Source: Nocardia transvalensis (GTDB taxonomy: Bacteria; Actinomycetota; Actinomycetes; Mycobacteriales; Mycobacteriaceae). Taken from it: DNA of 64,000 nucleotides. The translations under genes were made by a program, and so were the position numbers. A model generated the notes under the pieces. The model worked only from the letters and a program-made list of their open reading frames with translations, was not told the DNA's origin and did not search any database. Shown here in pieces: positions 1-8,083 of this stretch (positions are counted from its first letter, which is position 1; each line of letters opens with the position of its first letter). Location of the stretch: the NCBI RefSeq assembly GCF_015477765.1, contig NZ_JADLQQ010000014.1:147643-211642 (forward strand). The letters are read 5' to 3'.

Positions 1-370
1 CACCACCGACATCTGTTCCCGCATCGAGGGCATCGGCCGCCAGCGCGTCGAGCCCAGCTTCGTCTCCTCGGCCATCGACCGCATGATCCATGTGCCCGAC
101 GCCGCCGCCATCGCGTCCGTGCATGTGCTCGAGGAGCTCATCGGCCGAAAAGCGGGCGCCTCCACCGGAACCGGGCTGTGGGCCGCCTTCCACATCATGT
201 CCGAGATGGCCGGTGCGGGCCGCCGCGGCAGCGTGGTCGGCCTGCTCTGCGATCCGGGTGACCGCTACATCGACAAGTACTACTCGGCGGATTGGCTTGC
301 GGCACAAGGGATCGACATCGAGCCCTACCGTATCCGGCTGCGGGAGTTCCTGAAGTCGGGGCGGTTGTGA
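1..370 (+). CDS. PLP-dependent cysteine synthase/desulfhydrase family protein (Cds1-like), 3' end
   Basis: The reading frame is open from base 2 and ends at a TGA at 368-370, so only the C-terminal 122 residues are present and the start lies outside the window. Motifs such as RIEGIGRQRVEPSF and ASTGTGLW fit the C-terminal half of fold-type II PLP enzymes of the cysteine synthase family. They are closest in my memory to the mycobacterial L-cysteine desulfhydrase Cds1, which releases sulfide from cysteine. The PLP-binding lysine would lie upstream and cannot be checked, so synthase versus desulfhydrase is inference. Confidence 0.7.
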   Translation, partial: TTDICSRIEGIGRQRVEPSFVSSAIDRMIHVPDAAAIASVHVLEELIGRKAGASTGTGLWAAFHIMSEMAGAGRRGSVVGLLCDPGDRYIDKYYSADWLAAQGIDIEPYRIRLREFLKSGRL

Positions 371-419
371 GAGGCGGGCGTATCGGCACTCGTCGGTCCT
401 GCTTGCTGTCGGCCGGAAT

Positions 420-1184
420 CTAATCCATCAGAAGCCGCACGACCGCGATGGTCCCCACCACCACGATGACCCCGCGAAGTATGGTCGGCGGCAATCGCCG
501 ACCCACCGTCGCGCCCAACTGCCCGCCGATGATCGACCCGACCGCGATCAGTCCCGCCGCCTGCCACGACACCTCGGCGACGAATACGAAGATCAGGGCG
601 GACACGGTATTGGCCAGCAGCGCCAGGTAGTTCTTCACCGCATTGAGCCGCTGGATGTCCTCGTGCACGAACACCCCGAGCAGGCCCATCAGCAGGACCC
701 CTTGCGCCGCACCGAAATACCCACCGTAGACACCGGTTCCGAGCACGGACGGCCACAGCAGCGGTCCGCCGTGCTCGGGTGCGTCGCCGTCCTGCTCACG
801 ACGCCGCTTCACCCACCGCGACAGCCGCGGCTGCACCACCACCAACACCAGCGCCGCGATGATCAGCACCGGCACGATCGCCTTGAACGCCCCGGGCGGC
901 AGGGTCAGCAGCAGGATCGCCCCCGCCGCGGCGCCCAGCAGGGTCGCGGAGCCGAGCCGCAACAGCCGGGCCCGCTGGCCCGCGAGCTCGCGCCGATACC
1001 CCAGCACGCCGCTCACTCCCCCGGGAACCAGGCCGATCGTGTTCGAGACGTTGGCGGTCACGGGCGGATAGCCCAGCGCCAGCAACACCGGGAAGGTGAT
1101 CAGGGTCCCCGAGCCCACGATCGTGTTGATGCAGCCGGCCGCGATGCCCGCGCCGAAGACGACCAGCTGTTCTACCCAGGTCAT
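420..1184 (-). CDS. TauE/SafE (DUF81) family membrane permease
   Basis: This 254-residue protein is a string of hydrophobic segments with the N-terminal family pattern GxxAGxxNTIVGSGTLITFP and a second glycine-rich repeat (GVYGGYFGAAQGVLLMG), as expected for TauE/SafE permeases that move sulfite or organosulfonates out of the cell. A longer open frame exists upstream, but the ATG at 1184 starts the first membrane segment directly. It converges on the Cds1-like gene, and a shared role in sulfur metabolism is plausible but inferred. The substrate is unknown. Confidence 0.75.
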   Translation of the reverse strand: MTWVEQLVVFGAGIAAGCINTIVGSGTLITFPVLLALGYPPVTANVSNTIGLVPGGVSGVLGYRRELAGQRARLLRLGSATLLGAAAGAILLLTLPPGAFKAIVPVLIIAALVLVVVQPRLSRWVKRRREQDGDAPEHGGPLLWPSVLGTGVYGGYFGAAQGVLLMGLLGVFVHEDIQRLNAVKNYLALLANTVSALIFVFVAEVSWQAAGLIAVGSIIGGQLGATVGRRLPPTILRGVIVVVGTIAVVRLLMD

Positions 1185-1242
1185 GATTCTTGTCGACCTG
1201 CCTTTCCCGGTTGGATTGCGAAGCGGTAAACTCGCGATCATC

Positions 1243-1284
1243 ATGCAGCGGGCACTCCTCCTCGGCCGCCGCGACGGGGTCTGA
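1243..1284 (+). CDS. leuA leader peptide (leucine attenuator)
   Basis: A 13-codon frame (MQRALLLGRRDGV) contains three consecutive CTC leucine codons and lies 88 bases upstream of leuA. It runs into the left arm of a perfect 10-bp hairpin at 1269-1306. This is the layout of ribosome-mediated attenuation: a ribosome stalled on the leucine codons when charged tRNA-Leu is scarce would change folding downstream. The frame and stem are seen directly; regulation is inferred. No strong ribosome-binding site is visible before the ATG. Confidence 0.6.
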   Translation: MQRALLLGRRDGV

Positions 1285-1306
1285 CACGGACCGGCTCCCG
1301 TCGCGG
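1269..1306 (+). promoter_or_regulatory. leuA leader: Attenuator hairpin between leader peptide and leuA
   Basis: CCGCGACGGG at 1269-1278 pairs perfectly with CCCGTCGCGG at 1297-1306. The left arm is inside the last codons of the leader peptide, so a translating or stalled ribosome would decide whether the stem forms. No U tract follows, so it could act as a weak terminator or by hiding sequence; the exact mechanism is inference. Confidence 0.5.
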
Positions 1307-1372
1307 GGTTCAGCTGTGCCGGTCGACCCAAGACGTATCTGGGATCCCACCCACACCCACGGAGAACATCGC

Positions 1373-3169
1373 ATGTCACCCGCTGACGCCTTCGTATCCG
1401 CCACGCGCACGATCACCGCACCGTCCAAGCCGGCCCCGGCCGATCAGCCCGCGTGGAACAAGCAGAAGAACTCGTCGATGCCGACCTTCCGGTATCGGCC
1501 GTTCGCCGAGGAAGTCGAGCCGATCACGCTGCCCGATCGCACCTGGCCGAACAAGGTCGTGGACCGGGCCCCGGCGTGGTGCGCGGTCGACCTGCGCGAC
1601 GGCAACCAGGCCCTGATAGACCCGATGAGCCCGGCCCGCAAGCGCCGCATGTTCGACCTGCTGGTGCGGATGGGCTACAAGGAGATCGAGGTCGGCTTCC
1701 CCTCGGCCAGCCAGACCGATTTCGACTTCGTCCGCGAGATCATCGAGGACGGCGCCATCCCGGACGACGTCACCATCCAGGTGCTGACCCAGTGCCGTCC
1801 GGAGCTGATCGAACGCACCTTCGAGGCGTGCCGGGGCGCGCAGCACGTGATCGTGCACTTCTACAACTCGACCTCGATCCTGCAGCGTCGCGTGGTGTTC
1901 CGCGCCGACCGCGAGGCCGTGAAGAAGATCGCCACCGATGCCGCTCGGCTGTGCCTGGAGACCGAGAGGAAGTATCCGGACACCGACTGGCGCTACGAGT
2001 ACAGCCCGGAGTCCTACACCGGCACCGAGCTGGAGTACGCCCGCGAGGTGTGCGATGCGGTCTCGGAGATCATCGCGCCGACCCCCGACAAGCCGATGAT
2101 CATCAACCTGCCCGCGACCGTCGAGATGGCGACACCGAACGTCTACGCCGACTCGATCGAGTGGATGAGCCGCAACCTGGCGCGCCGCGATTCCATCGTG
2201 CTGTCGCTGCACCCGCACAACGACCGCGGTACCGCCGTGGCCGCCGCCGAGCTGGGGTATCAGGCCGGTGCGGATCGCATCGAGGGCTGTCTGTTCGGCA
2301 ACGGTGAGCGCACCGGCAATGTCTGCCTGGTCACCCTGGGGATGAACCTGTTCTCCCGGGGTGTGGATCCGCAGATCGACTTCTCCGATATCGACGAGAT
2401 CCGCCGGACCGTCGAATACTGCAACCAGCTGCCCGTGCACGAGCGCCACCCGTACGGCGGTGACCTGGTCTACACCGCGTTCTCCGGCAGCCACCAGGAC
2501 GCGATCAACAAGGGCCTGGACGCCATGAAGGCCGCCGCGGATTCCGCCGACTCCGATGTCGACGACATCACCTGGGAGGTTCCCTACCTGCCGATCGACC
2601 CGAAGGATGTGGGCCGCACCTACGAGGCCGTCATCCGGGTCAACTCGCAGTCCGGTAAGGGCGGCGTCGCCTACATCATGAAGACCGATCACGGTCTGGT
2701 GCTGCCGCGGCGGCTGCAGATCGAGTTCTCGCAGGCGATCCAGAAGATCACCGACGGGGAGGGCGGCGAGGTCACCCCGAAGGAGATGTGGGACGTCTTC
2801 GCCGACGAATACCTGAACCCGATCCTGCCGCTCGAGCGGATTCGGCAGAAGGTCACCGCGTCGGAGACCGACGGCGGCACCGACCACATCGATGCCGTGG
2901 TGAAGGTGAGCGGTGTCGAGCAGGAGATCTCCGGCGAGGGCAACGGCCCGCTCGCGGCGTTCGTGGATGCGCTGGGCACCATCGGCTACGAGGTGCGGGT
3001 GCTGGACTACTCCGAGCACGCCATGTCCTCCGGCGACGACGCCCAGGCCGCGGCCTACGTCGAATGCGCCATCGGCGACAAGGTGACCTGGGGCGTCGGC
3101 ATCGCCACCTCCATCACCACCGCATCGCTGCGCGCCGTCGTATCGGCGGTGAACCGGGCGCTGCGGTAG
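1373..3169 (+). CDS. leuA: 2-isopropylmalate synthase
   Basis: This enzyme condenses acetyl-CoA with 2-ketoisovalerate, the first committed step of leucine synthesis. The 598-residue product has the long form typical of Mycobacteriales. A DLRDGNQ motif (about residues 73-79) carries the catalytic Arg and metal-binding Asp, HPHNDRG (about 280) carries the HxH metal ligands, GNGERTGN follows, and a regulatory leucine-binding domain occupies roughly residues 440-598. The ATG at 1373 has GGAGAA at 1361-1366. The longer open frame back to 1190 runs through the leader region and is not used. A leader peptide with a leucine run lies upstream. Confidence 0.96.
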   Translation: MSPADAFVSATRTITAPSKPAPADQPAWNKQKNSSMPTFRYRPFAEEVEPITLPDRTWPNKVVDRAPAWCAVDLRDGNQALIDPMSPARKRRMFDLLVRMGYKEIEVGFPSASQTDFDFVREIIEDGAIPDDVTIQVLTQCRPELIERTFEACRGAQHVIVHFYNSTSILQRRVVFRADREAVKKIATDAARLCLETERKYPDTDWRYEYSPESYTGTELEYAREVCDAVSEIIAPTPDKPMIINLPATVEMATPNVYADSIEWMSRNLARRDSIVLSLHPHNDRGTAVAAAELGYQAGADRIEGCLFGNGERTGNVCLVTLGMNLFSRGVDPQIDFSDIDEIRRTVEYCNQLPVHERHPYGGDLVYTAFSGSHQDAINKGLDAMKAAADSADSDVDDITWEVPYLPIDPKDVGRTYEAVIRVNSQSGKGGVAYIMKTDHGLVLPRRLQIEFSQAIQKITDGEGGEVTPKEMWDVFADEYLNPILPLERIRQKVTASETDGGTDHIDAVVKVSGVEQEISGEGNGPLAAFVDALGTIGYEVRVLDYSEHAMSSGDDAQAAAYVECAIGDKVTWGVGIATSITTASLRAVVSAVNRALR

Positions 3170-3183
3170 GCCGGCGAAAAGCC

Positions 3184-3256
3184 CGTCTCCTGCCGTCGGT
3201 GCACACGTCTCCCGCCCTCGGCGCACATGTCTCCCGCCGTCGGTGCACACGTCTCC
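3184..3256. repeat. 22-bp tandem repeat after leuA
   Basis: Three full units (3184-3205, 3206-3227, 3228-3249) and the start of a fourth follow the leuA stop. The consensus is CGTCTCCCGCCGTCGGTGCACA with a few substitutions. The array runs straight into a long hairpin. The units look like amplified half-copies of a palindromic element; similar arrays follow gatD, the cholesterol oxidase gene and asd. Confidence 0.75.
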
Positions 3257-3297
3257 CGTTGTCATCCCCGCATGCTCTTCGCGGGGATGACAACGGG
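3255..3297. terminator. Long perfect hairpin after leuA
   Basis: A 17-bp perfect stem (3255-3271 with 3281-3297) encloses a 9-base loop. It lacks a T tract but is very stable and sits 85 bases after the leuA stop, so it probably ends the leuA transcript. Its core GTCATCCCCGC resembles the palindromes after other host genes here. Confidence 0.65.
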
Positions 3298-3447
3298 AAC
3301 CCTCCTGTGGATCACATGTGGATAAGTCTGTGCGATAAGGGGTATAGACCTGGTCTGCGAGGACACGAGCATTCGGACAGCGTGCTAGCTTTGGAGCTGC
3401 ACTAGCGCCGAGCTCTCTGCTCGCTGACCCGAGCAGATGGGGGAAAC

Positions 3448-5349
3448 GTGACGACTGACGACAACTCGACCTCACCACCGTGGTTGCAGAATCACGCGGT
3501 GGACCTGGCCGCCGAGAAGGACGACTCGACCTCGAAGCCGGCGCACGACGACCAAGCGGAGGATTCGGCGACTGGCGGCGACGCCGAGCGCGACACCCTC
3601 GACGACGATGAGCAGGGTGCGTCGGGAATCTTCCCGCCGGTACCCGATTCGATCGAACAGACGACCTTCCAGCCCGGCCCGTTCGCGCCTCCGCCGGGCT
3701 TCGCACCCCCGGGACCGCCTCCCACCTCCGGTCCGTTCGCAGGTTCCGGGCCCTTCGCGCCGCAGCCCGGTGGTTTCCCGGCGCCGGATCAGCCCGGTCC
3801 CTGGGGTGGTCCGCCGCCCGGTGGTCCGGGTGACCCGAATTCCTTCGGACCAGGCGGCCCTGGCGATCCGAACTCCTTCGGATCCGGTGGTCCCGGCGAT
3901 CCGAACTCCTTCGCCCCTGGCGGTCCTGGGGAGCCGAATTCCTTCGGGCCGCGAGGCTCCGGTGATCCCAATTCCTTCGGGCCCGGTGGCTCGGGTGATC
4001 CGAATGCCTTCGGGGCGGGAGGTCCCGGGGAACAGAATTCCTTCGGACCCGGTTTCGGCGAGGTGCGCCAGGAGACTCCCTACGGGGAGATCCGCCAAGA
4101 GATCGGCCCCGACGGCATGGTGCGCCGCGTCTTCCCCGAAGACGGTGGGCAGCCCGCCCCGCAACCGGAACAGCCGGGGGAGCAGTACAGCTGGGCCCCG
4201 CCGCCGCTGCCGCCCACACCCCAGCCACAGCAGCAGATGTATTCGCCGCCGCCGATGCAGCAGCCGGGCCCGCCCGGCTGGGGCGGGCCGAATCCGCAGC
4301 CGCCGCAGCCGCATTCGTCGTTCCAGCCGCAGCATGCGATGCAGCCGGGACAGCCGCATTCGGTCAGCGATCTGAATCTGCTCAAGCGTGCCCGCAAGGC
4401 CCCGCGCAGCGGATGGCGCCGTGCCGTGCACAAGGTGACCGGCGGTGCGATCAACCCGGGTGAGTCGCCCGCGGATGTGGTCCATCGCGAACTCGTCGAG
4501 CGCGTGAATCAGCCCGTGCGCGGCGACTACCGCATCGCGATCCTCTCGCTCAAGGGCGGCGTCGGAAAGACCACGACCACGGTCGGTCTGGGCTCCACCT
4601 TCTCCTCGCTGCGCGGCGACCGCGTCATCGCCATAGACGCCAACCCCGACCTCGGAACGCTCGCGCACCGGGTGCCGCGGCAGACCCGCTCCACGGTGCG
4701 GAACCTGTTGGAAGATCAGCACATCAGCCGCTACTCGGACGTGCGGGCCCATACCTCGCAGGCCCCGAGCCGGTTGGAAGTGCTCGCCAGCGAACAGGAT
4801 CCGGCGGTCTCGGAGGCGTTCAGCGAGGACGACTACCGCCGCGCCATCGCCATCCTGCAGCAGTTCTACAACATCATCCTCACCGACTGCGGTACGGGAC
4901 TGATGCATTCGGCGATGAAGGGCGTGCTGGACATGGCCAGCTCGCTCATCCTGGTGACGTCCCCGGCCATCGACGGCGCCCGCAGCGCCTCGGCCACCCT
5001 GGACTGGCTGGAACACCACGGCTACGGCAAGCTCGTCGAGCGAACCGTGGTGGTGGTCAACGCCTCCCGCCGCGGCGCCTCCACGGTCGACCTGGACCAG
5101 CTGCGCAAGCTGTTCCTCGACCGCACCCGCGCCGTCCAGGTCGTGCCGTTCGACGACCACCTCGCCGAGGGCGCCGAAATCGACCTGGAACTGGTGGGCA
5201 AGCCCACCCGCCGGGCCCTCCTGGAGCTGGCCGCCATGGTCGCCGACGACTTCGGCTACCACGTCCCCCAACCTCCCTTCCCCAGCCCGCAAACCCACTA
5301 CCCGGGCCACCAGGGCCCCTACCCGGGCAACCCGTACTCGGCCCACTAG
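3448..5349 (+). CDS. Proline-rich MinD/ParA-family ATPase (EspI-like, type VII secretion associated)
   Basis: The 633-residue protein has an acidic N-terminus, a proline/glycine/glutamine-rich low-complexity region to about residue 320, and a C-terminal MinD/ParA ATPase domain. The deviant Walker A KGGVGKTTTT starts at residue 369, followed by IAIDANPDLG and LTDCGTG. This architecture is that of EspI, an ATPase that controls ESX-1 secretion in mycobacteria. The GTG start follows GGGGGAAAC. No esx genes are in view, so the link to type VII secretion rests on architecture only. A seven-unit repeat lies in the linker. Confidence 0.7.
   Translation: MTTDDNSTSPPWLQNHAVDLAAEKDDSTSKPAHDDQAEDSATGGDAERDTLDDDEQGASGIFPPVPDSIEQTTFQPGPFAPPPGFAPPGPPPTSGPFAGSGPFAPQPGGFPAPDQPGPWGGPPPGGPGDPNSFGPGGPGDPNSFGSGGPGDPNSFAPGGPGEPNSFGPRGSGDPNSFGPGGSGDPNAFGAGGPGEQNSFGPGFGEVRQETPYGEIRQEIGPDGMVRRVFPEDGGQPAPQPEQPGEQYSWAPPPLPPTPQPQQQMYSPPPMQQPGPPGWGGPNPQPPQPHSSFQPQHAMQPGQPHSVSDLNLLKRARKAPRSGWRRAVHKVTGGAINPGESPADVVHRELVERVNQPVRGDYRIAILSLKGGVGKTTTTVGLGSTFSSLRGDRVIAIDANPDLGTLAHRVPRQTRSTVRNLLEDQHISRYSDVRAHTSQAPSRLEVLASEQDPAVSEAFSEDDYRRAIAILQQFYNIILTDCGTGLMHSAMKGVLDMASSLILVTSPAIDGARSASATLDWLEHHGYGKLVERTVVVVNASRRGASTVDLDQLRKLFLDRTRAVQVVPFDDHLAEGAEIDLELVGKPTRRALLELAAMVADDFGYHVPQPPFPSPQTHYPGHQGPYPGNPYSAH
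3821..4052 (+). repeat. 33-bp coding tandem repeat in EspI-like gene
   Basis: About seven units of 33 bases encode an 11-residue motif close to GGPGDPNSFGP, with drift such as S for P and E for D. The unit is a multiple of three, so copy number can change without frameshift. The region is a flexible linker before the ATPase domain. Confidence 0.8.
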
Positions 5350-5390
5350 GCCGTGTTTCGAAGTAGTGGGTGGTAAGCACCGCCGCGCGT

Positions 5391-5448
5391 GAGGTCTCCG
5401 GTAGAAGGTTCAGCAACCGAACATCGCCTGAATACCGGAGACCTCATG
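5391..5448. repeat. 13-bp inverted repeat, possible insertion-sequence relic
   Basis: GAGGTCTCCGGTA (5391-5403) and its exact complement (5433-5445) flank 29 bases. An ATG at 5446 starts a 10-codon frame that stops at once. The stretch between the EspI-like stop (5349) and the LysR gene (5841) holds no intact gene and looks like a scar. No transposase can be recognised, so the insertion-sequence reading is weak. Confidence 0.3.
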
Positions 5449-5478
5449 GCCGCAACGGCAACTCTGGTACATCGTTGA

Positions 5479-5730
5479 CTCTCCGGACATTTCGACGGTA
5501 GATGCGCCGAAAGAGTTGATATTCAGCCGCTTCTCGAGGCCGGTCGGTGGCTGGTCCAAGTCGACGGAGACTGCCTGGTCGAACACACCGGCAAACCGTA
5601 TCGCAACCACTATGTAGTCCTGATCCGCATGCGGGACGGCAAGATCGCCGATTACGTCAGCTATCACAATCCGCTGATCATGATGGAAGCTTTCGGCCTA
5701 CCGATTCGGCAATCGGAGCGCACGGAGTAA
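5479..5730 (+). pseudogene. C-terminal fragment of a SnoaL/NTF2-like protein
   Basis: An open frame without a plausible start encodes about 83 residues. Its second half (GKPYRNHYVVLIRMRDGKI, then YHNPLIMMEAFG) is the C-terminal sheet of SnoaL-like ketosteroid-isomerase-fold proteins. The N-terminal half is missing, and a TGA lies in frame just before. A further open stretch at 5731-5840 encodes an unrelated-looking acidic segment without start or stop of its own. The region is probably gene debris. Confidence 0.6.
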
Positions 5731-5840
5731 TCGATCGCCGCCCCGCAAGTCAGGCTGGACGAGTTCGGCACCATCACATTCGCCGAGAGCAGCGGTATCG
5801 ATGACGAAGAGGTCATCGCCTGTGCACCGGGCGAGGATCC

Positions 5841-6758
5841 TCAGCGGCGGCGTGGGCCGGGGTCGGCGGACGTGACCTTGTGGGCGGCGGATTCGAAGGC
5901 CTCGAGGACCGTGGCTATGGCGGGGCGGGAAGGGCCGTGGGGGCGGGTGGCCAGTTCGAAGAGGCGGGCGGCGCGGACGCCGGCGAGGCGGAGGACGACC
6001 AGGTCGGGGTGGCGGACGGAGAAGCGGGGCATGAGGGCCACGCCGTAGCCGGAGGCAACCAGTTCCTCGATGGCGTTGAAGTCGTTGAGGCGCTGAGCTA
6101 TTCGCGGCTGTACGCCGGTGACCGTGGCGATCGAGCGGAGTACGTCGTCGACGGGGAAGCCGCCGCGCACGCCCAGCCAGGTCTCGTCGGCCAATTCGGC
6201 GGGGACGACGGCGCCCCGCTGGGCGAGGCGGTGATCGGGGGCGACCACGACATCGATGGGCTCACGCATCAAGACCCGGGACGTGACGCGCGGGCCGGAC
6301 AGCGACGGCGCCCGTTCGTCGCGGTGGGTCAGCACCACGTCGTAGTCGGCGAGCAGCCGCGGCACCTCGCTGGGTGGTACGTCCTCGTCGCTCGCCACCA
6401 CGTCCACGCCACTGTGGGCCAACCTCGCCAGCACGTGCGCCAGCAACAAGGCCGCGCCCGACGGAAACAGCGCCACCCGCACCTGCCCCCGCGCCGAGCC
6501 TCGATACAGCGCCATCTCGTTCGCCGCCCGATCCATCGCAGCCAGCACCTCGTCGGCCCGCACCACCAGCGCCCGCCCCGCATCGGTCAACCGCACCCGC
6601 CGCCCATCCGGCTCCAGCAGCGCCACCCCCGCCTCCCGCGCCAACACCTTCAACTGCTGCGACACCGCCGACGACGTCATCCCCAACGCCTCGGCCACGG
6701 CCGCCACCGTCCCCCGATCGGCAAACTCCCGCAACACCCGCAACCGCTCCACCGCCAT
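5841..6758 (-). CDS. LysR-family transcriptional regulator
   Basis: The 305-residue product has the family N-terminal winged helix-turn-helix (residues 1-60, with TVAAVAEALGMTSSAVSQQL) and a substrate-binding domain to about residue 290. The ATG at 6758 begins MAVERLRVLREF, the usual LysR start; the frame upstream is biased coding shadow. It is divergent from the EamA transporter gene, the usual arrangement when a LysR protein controls its neighbour. The ligand is unknown. Confidence 0.88.
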   Translation of the reverse strand: MAVERLRVLREFADRGTVAAVAEALGMTSSAVSQQLKVLAREAGVALLEPDGRRVRLTDAGRALVVRADEVLAAMDRAANEMALYRGSARGQVRVALFPSGAALLLAHVLARLAHSGVDVVASDEDVPPSEVPRLLADYDVVLTHRDERAPSLSGPRVTSRVLMREPIDVVVAPDHRLAQRGAVVPAELADETWLGVRGGFPVDDVLRSIATVTGVQPRIAQRLNDFNAIEELVASGYGVALMPRFSVRHPDLVVLRLAGVRAARLFELATRPHGPSRPAIATVLEAFESAAHKVTSADPGPRRR

Positions 6759-7031
6759 GAGCCCCGCCCCCGCACCATGACCTTCGCGAGCCTCCCCGCC
6801 GAGCCGGTCGCCATCCGCGCGGTAAACGCCTGTCGCCGTGTCGGGTCGCGGTGCAGCCGCCCTCGCTGTTCGGTTCCTCGAGATTGAGGGGTCGGCGGCT
6901 GATGGGCCCGTCCTCGGGCTCGGTGTGGGGTGGGTGGATGGGGTTCCCGGGCGTGGAGCGGGGGTCATAGTTCAGTTCTACTACATCGTTAGTGTTTATT
7001 TATTCGATAGTGCTAACTAATTGGCGGCTCC
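6759..7031. promoter_or_regulatory. Divergent LysR/EamA intergenic region
   Basis: The part near the transporter start (about 6985-7020) is conspicuously AT-rich for this genome and contains broken symmetry: ATCG at 6985 with CGAT at 7005, and GTTAG at 6988 with CTAAC at 7013. It probably holds the promoters and the LysR binding site. No exact T-N11-A site was singled out. Confidence 0.4.
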
Positions 7032-7988
7032 ATGATTCGCGGGGTGAGTTACCGTGATCGTTTGCTCGGGTTGGGCGTTGTCGTGCTGTGGGGGTTGAAC
7101 TTTCTGGCGTTGCACGTTGGGGTCGAGCACTTTCCGCCGTTGTTCTTCGTGGGGTTGCGGTTTGCGGTGTTGGCGGTTCCGGTGGTGCTGCTGGTGCCGC
7201 GGCCGCAGGTGCCGGTGCGGTGGCTGTTGCTGTACGGGGGTGGGTTCGGGATTGCCCAGTTCGCATTCCTGTTCACGGCGATGCGGGCGGGGATGCCGAC
7301 CGGACTGTCGTCGCTGGTGCTGCAGAGTTCGGCACCGTTCACGGTGGTGTTGGGTGGGCTGCTGTTGCGTGAAAGGCTGCGGCGCACACAGCTTCTGGGT
7401 TTGGCGGTCGCGGTGCTGGGGATGGTGGTCATCGGGTGGGATCGCGCCCAGCACGCCTCGGTGCTGCCGGTGCTGTTGACCCTCGCGGCCGGATTGGGTT
7501 GGGCCTTCGGCAATATCGGCTCGCGCCTGGCCGCGGCCGGGAGCACCGAGAGTCGGGTGGACCCCCTGCACCTGACCCTGTGGATGGCGGTCGTGCCGCC
7601 GCTGCCGATGTTCGTGCTGTCCGCGCTGGTCGAAGGGCCGGGCACCGGGCCGCGGGCCCTGTTGGAATCGTTCACCATCGACGGATGGCCCGCCCTGGCC
7701 GCGCTCGGCTACACCGCAATCCTCGCGACCGTCGTCGGGGCGGGACTGTGGACATATCTGATGGGACGCTACCCGGCCGGTGCGGTGGCTCCGCTGACGC
7801 TGCTGGTGCCGGTGGTGGGCATCGGCGCCGCCTGGGCCTTCCTCGGCGAGCGGCCGACGATGCTGTCGCTGGCGGGCGCGGTCGTCGTGATCGCCGGTGC
7901 GTTCGCGGCCACGTCCGCGCGGCGGACCGGCTCCGTGTCCGAGGAGAAGACCGCAGCGGCGCAGCCGGAACTCGCTGTCGGCAAGTAG
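7032..7988 (+). CDS. EamA/DMT-superfamily transporter
   Basis: The 318-residue protein has about ten hydrophobic segments arranged as two EamA repeats. LWGLNFLALHVGVEHFPP and FVGLRFAVLAVPVVLLVP are typical of the first repeat, and LGYTAILATVVGAGLWTYL with FLGERPT of the second. Such proteins export amino acids or other metabolites across the cytoplasmic membrane. It is divergently transcribed from a LysR gene that probably regulates it. The substrate cannot be told from sequence. Confidence 0.88.
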   Translation: MIRGVSYRDRLLGLGVVVLWGLNFLALHVGVEHFPPLFFVGLRFAVLAVPVVLLVPRPQVPVRWLLLYGGGFGIAQFAFLFTAMRAGMPTGLSSLVLQSSAPFTVVLGGLLLRERLRRTQLLGLAVAVLGMVVIGWDRAQHASVLPVLLTLAAGLGWAFGNIGSRLAAAGSTESRVDPLHLTLWMAVVPPLPMFVLSALVEGPGTGPRALLESFTIDGWPALAALGYTAILATVVGAGLWTYLMGRYPAGAVAPLTLLVPVVGIGAAWAFLGERPTMLSLAGAVVVIAGAFAATSARRTGSVSEEKTAAAQPELAVGK

Positions 7989-8083
7989 CCCGAATTATCG
8001 CCTCCGGCCGGGAATTTCGGGCCCCGGGAACCCGAAGTGGGATCCACCGCTTACAGTAAGCCGCGGCGTGGAGGTCCCGAAAG

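Noticed and set aside
3184..3256. CRISPR array
   Set aside because: Units are directly adjacent with no spacers, and no cas genes are present. No CRISPR array was seen anywhere in the window.
1376..4228. Leftward frame of 950 codons across leuA
   Set aside because: Spans two genes and an intergenic hairpin, with shadow-like His/Arg/Gly composition.
3472..5346. Long leftward frame of 624 codons opposite the EspI-like gene
   Set aside because: It mirrors the coding strand exactly, has Arg/Gly-rich composition without domains, and is a high-GC shadow.
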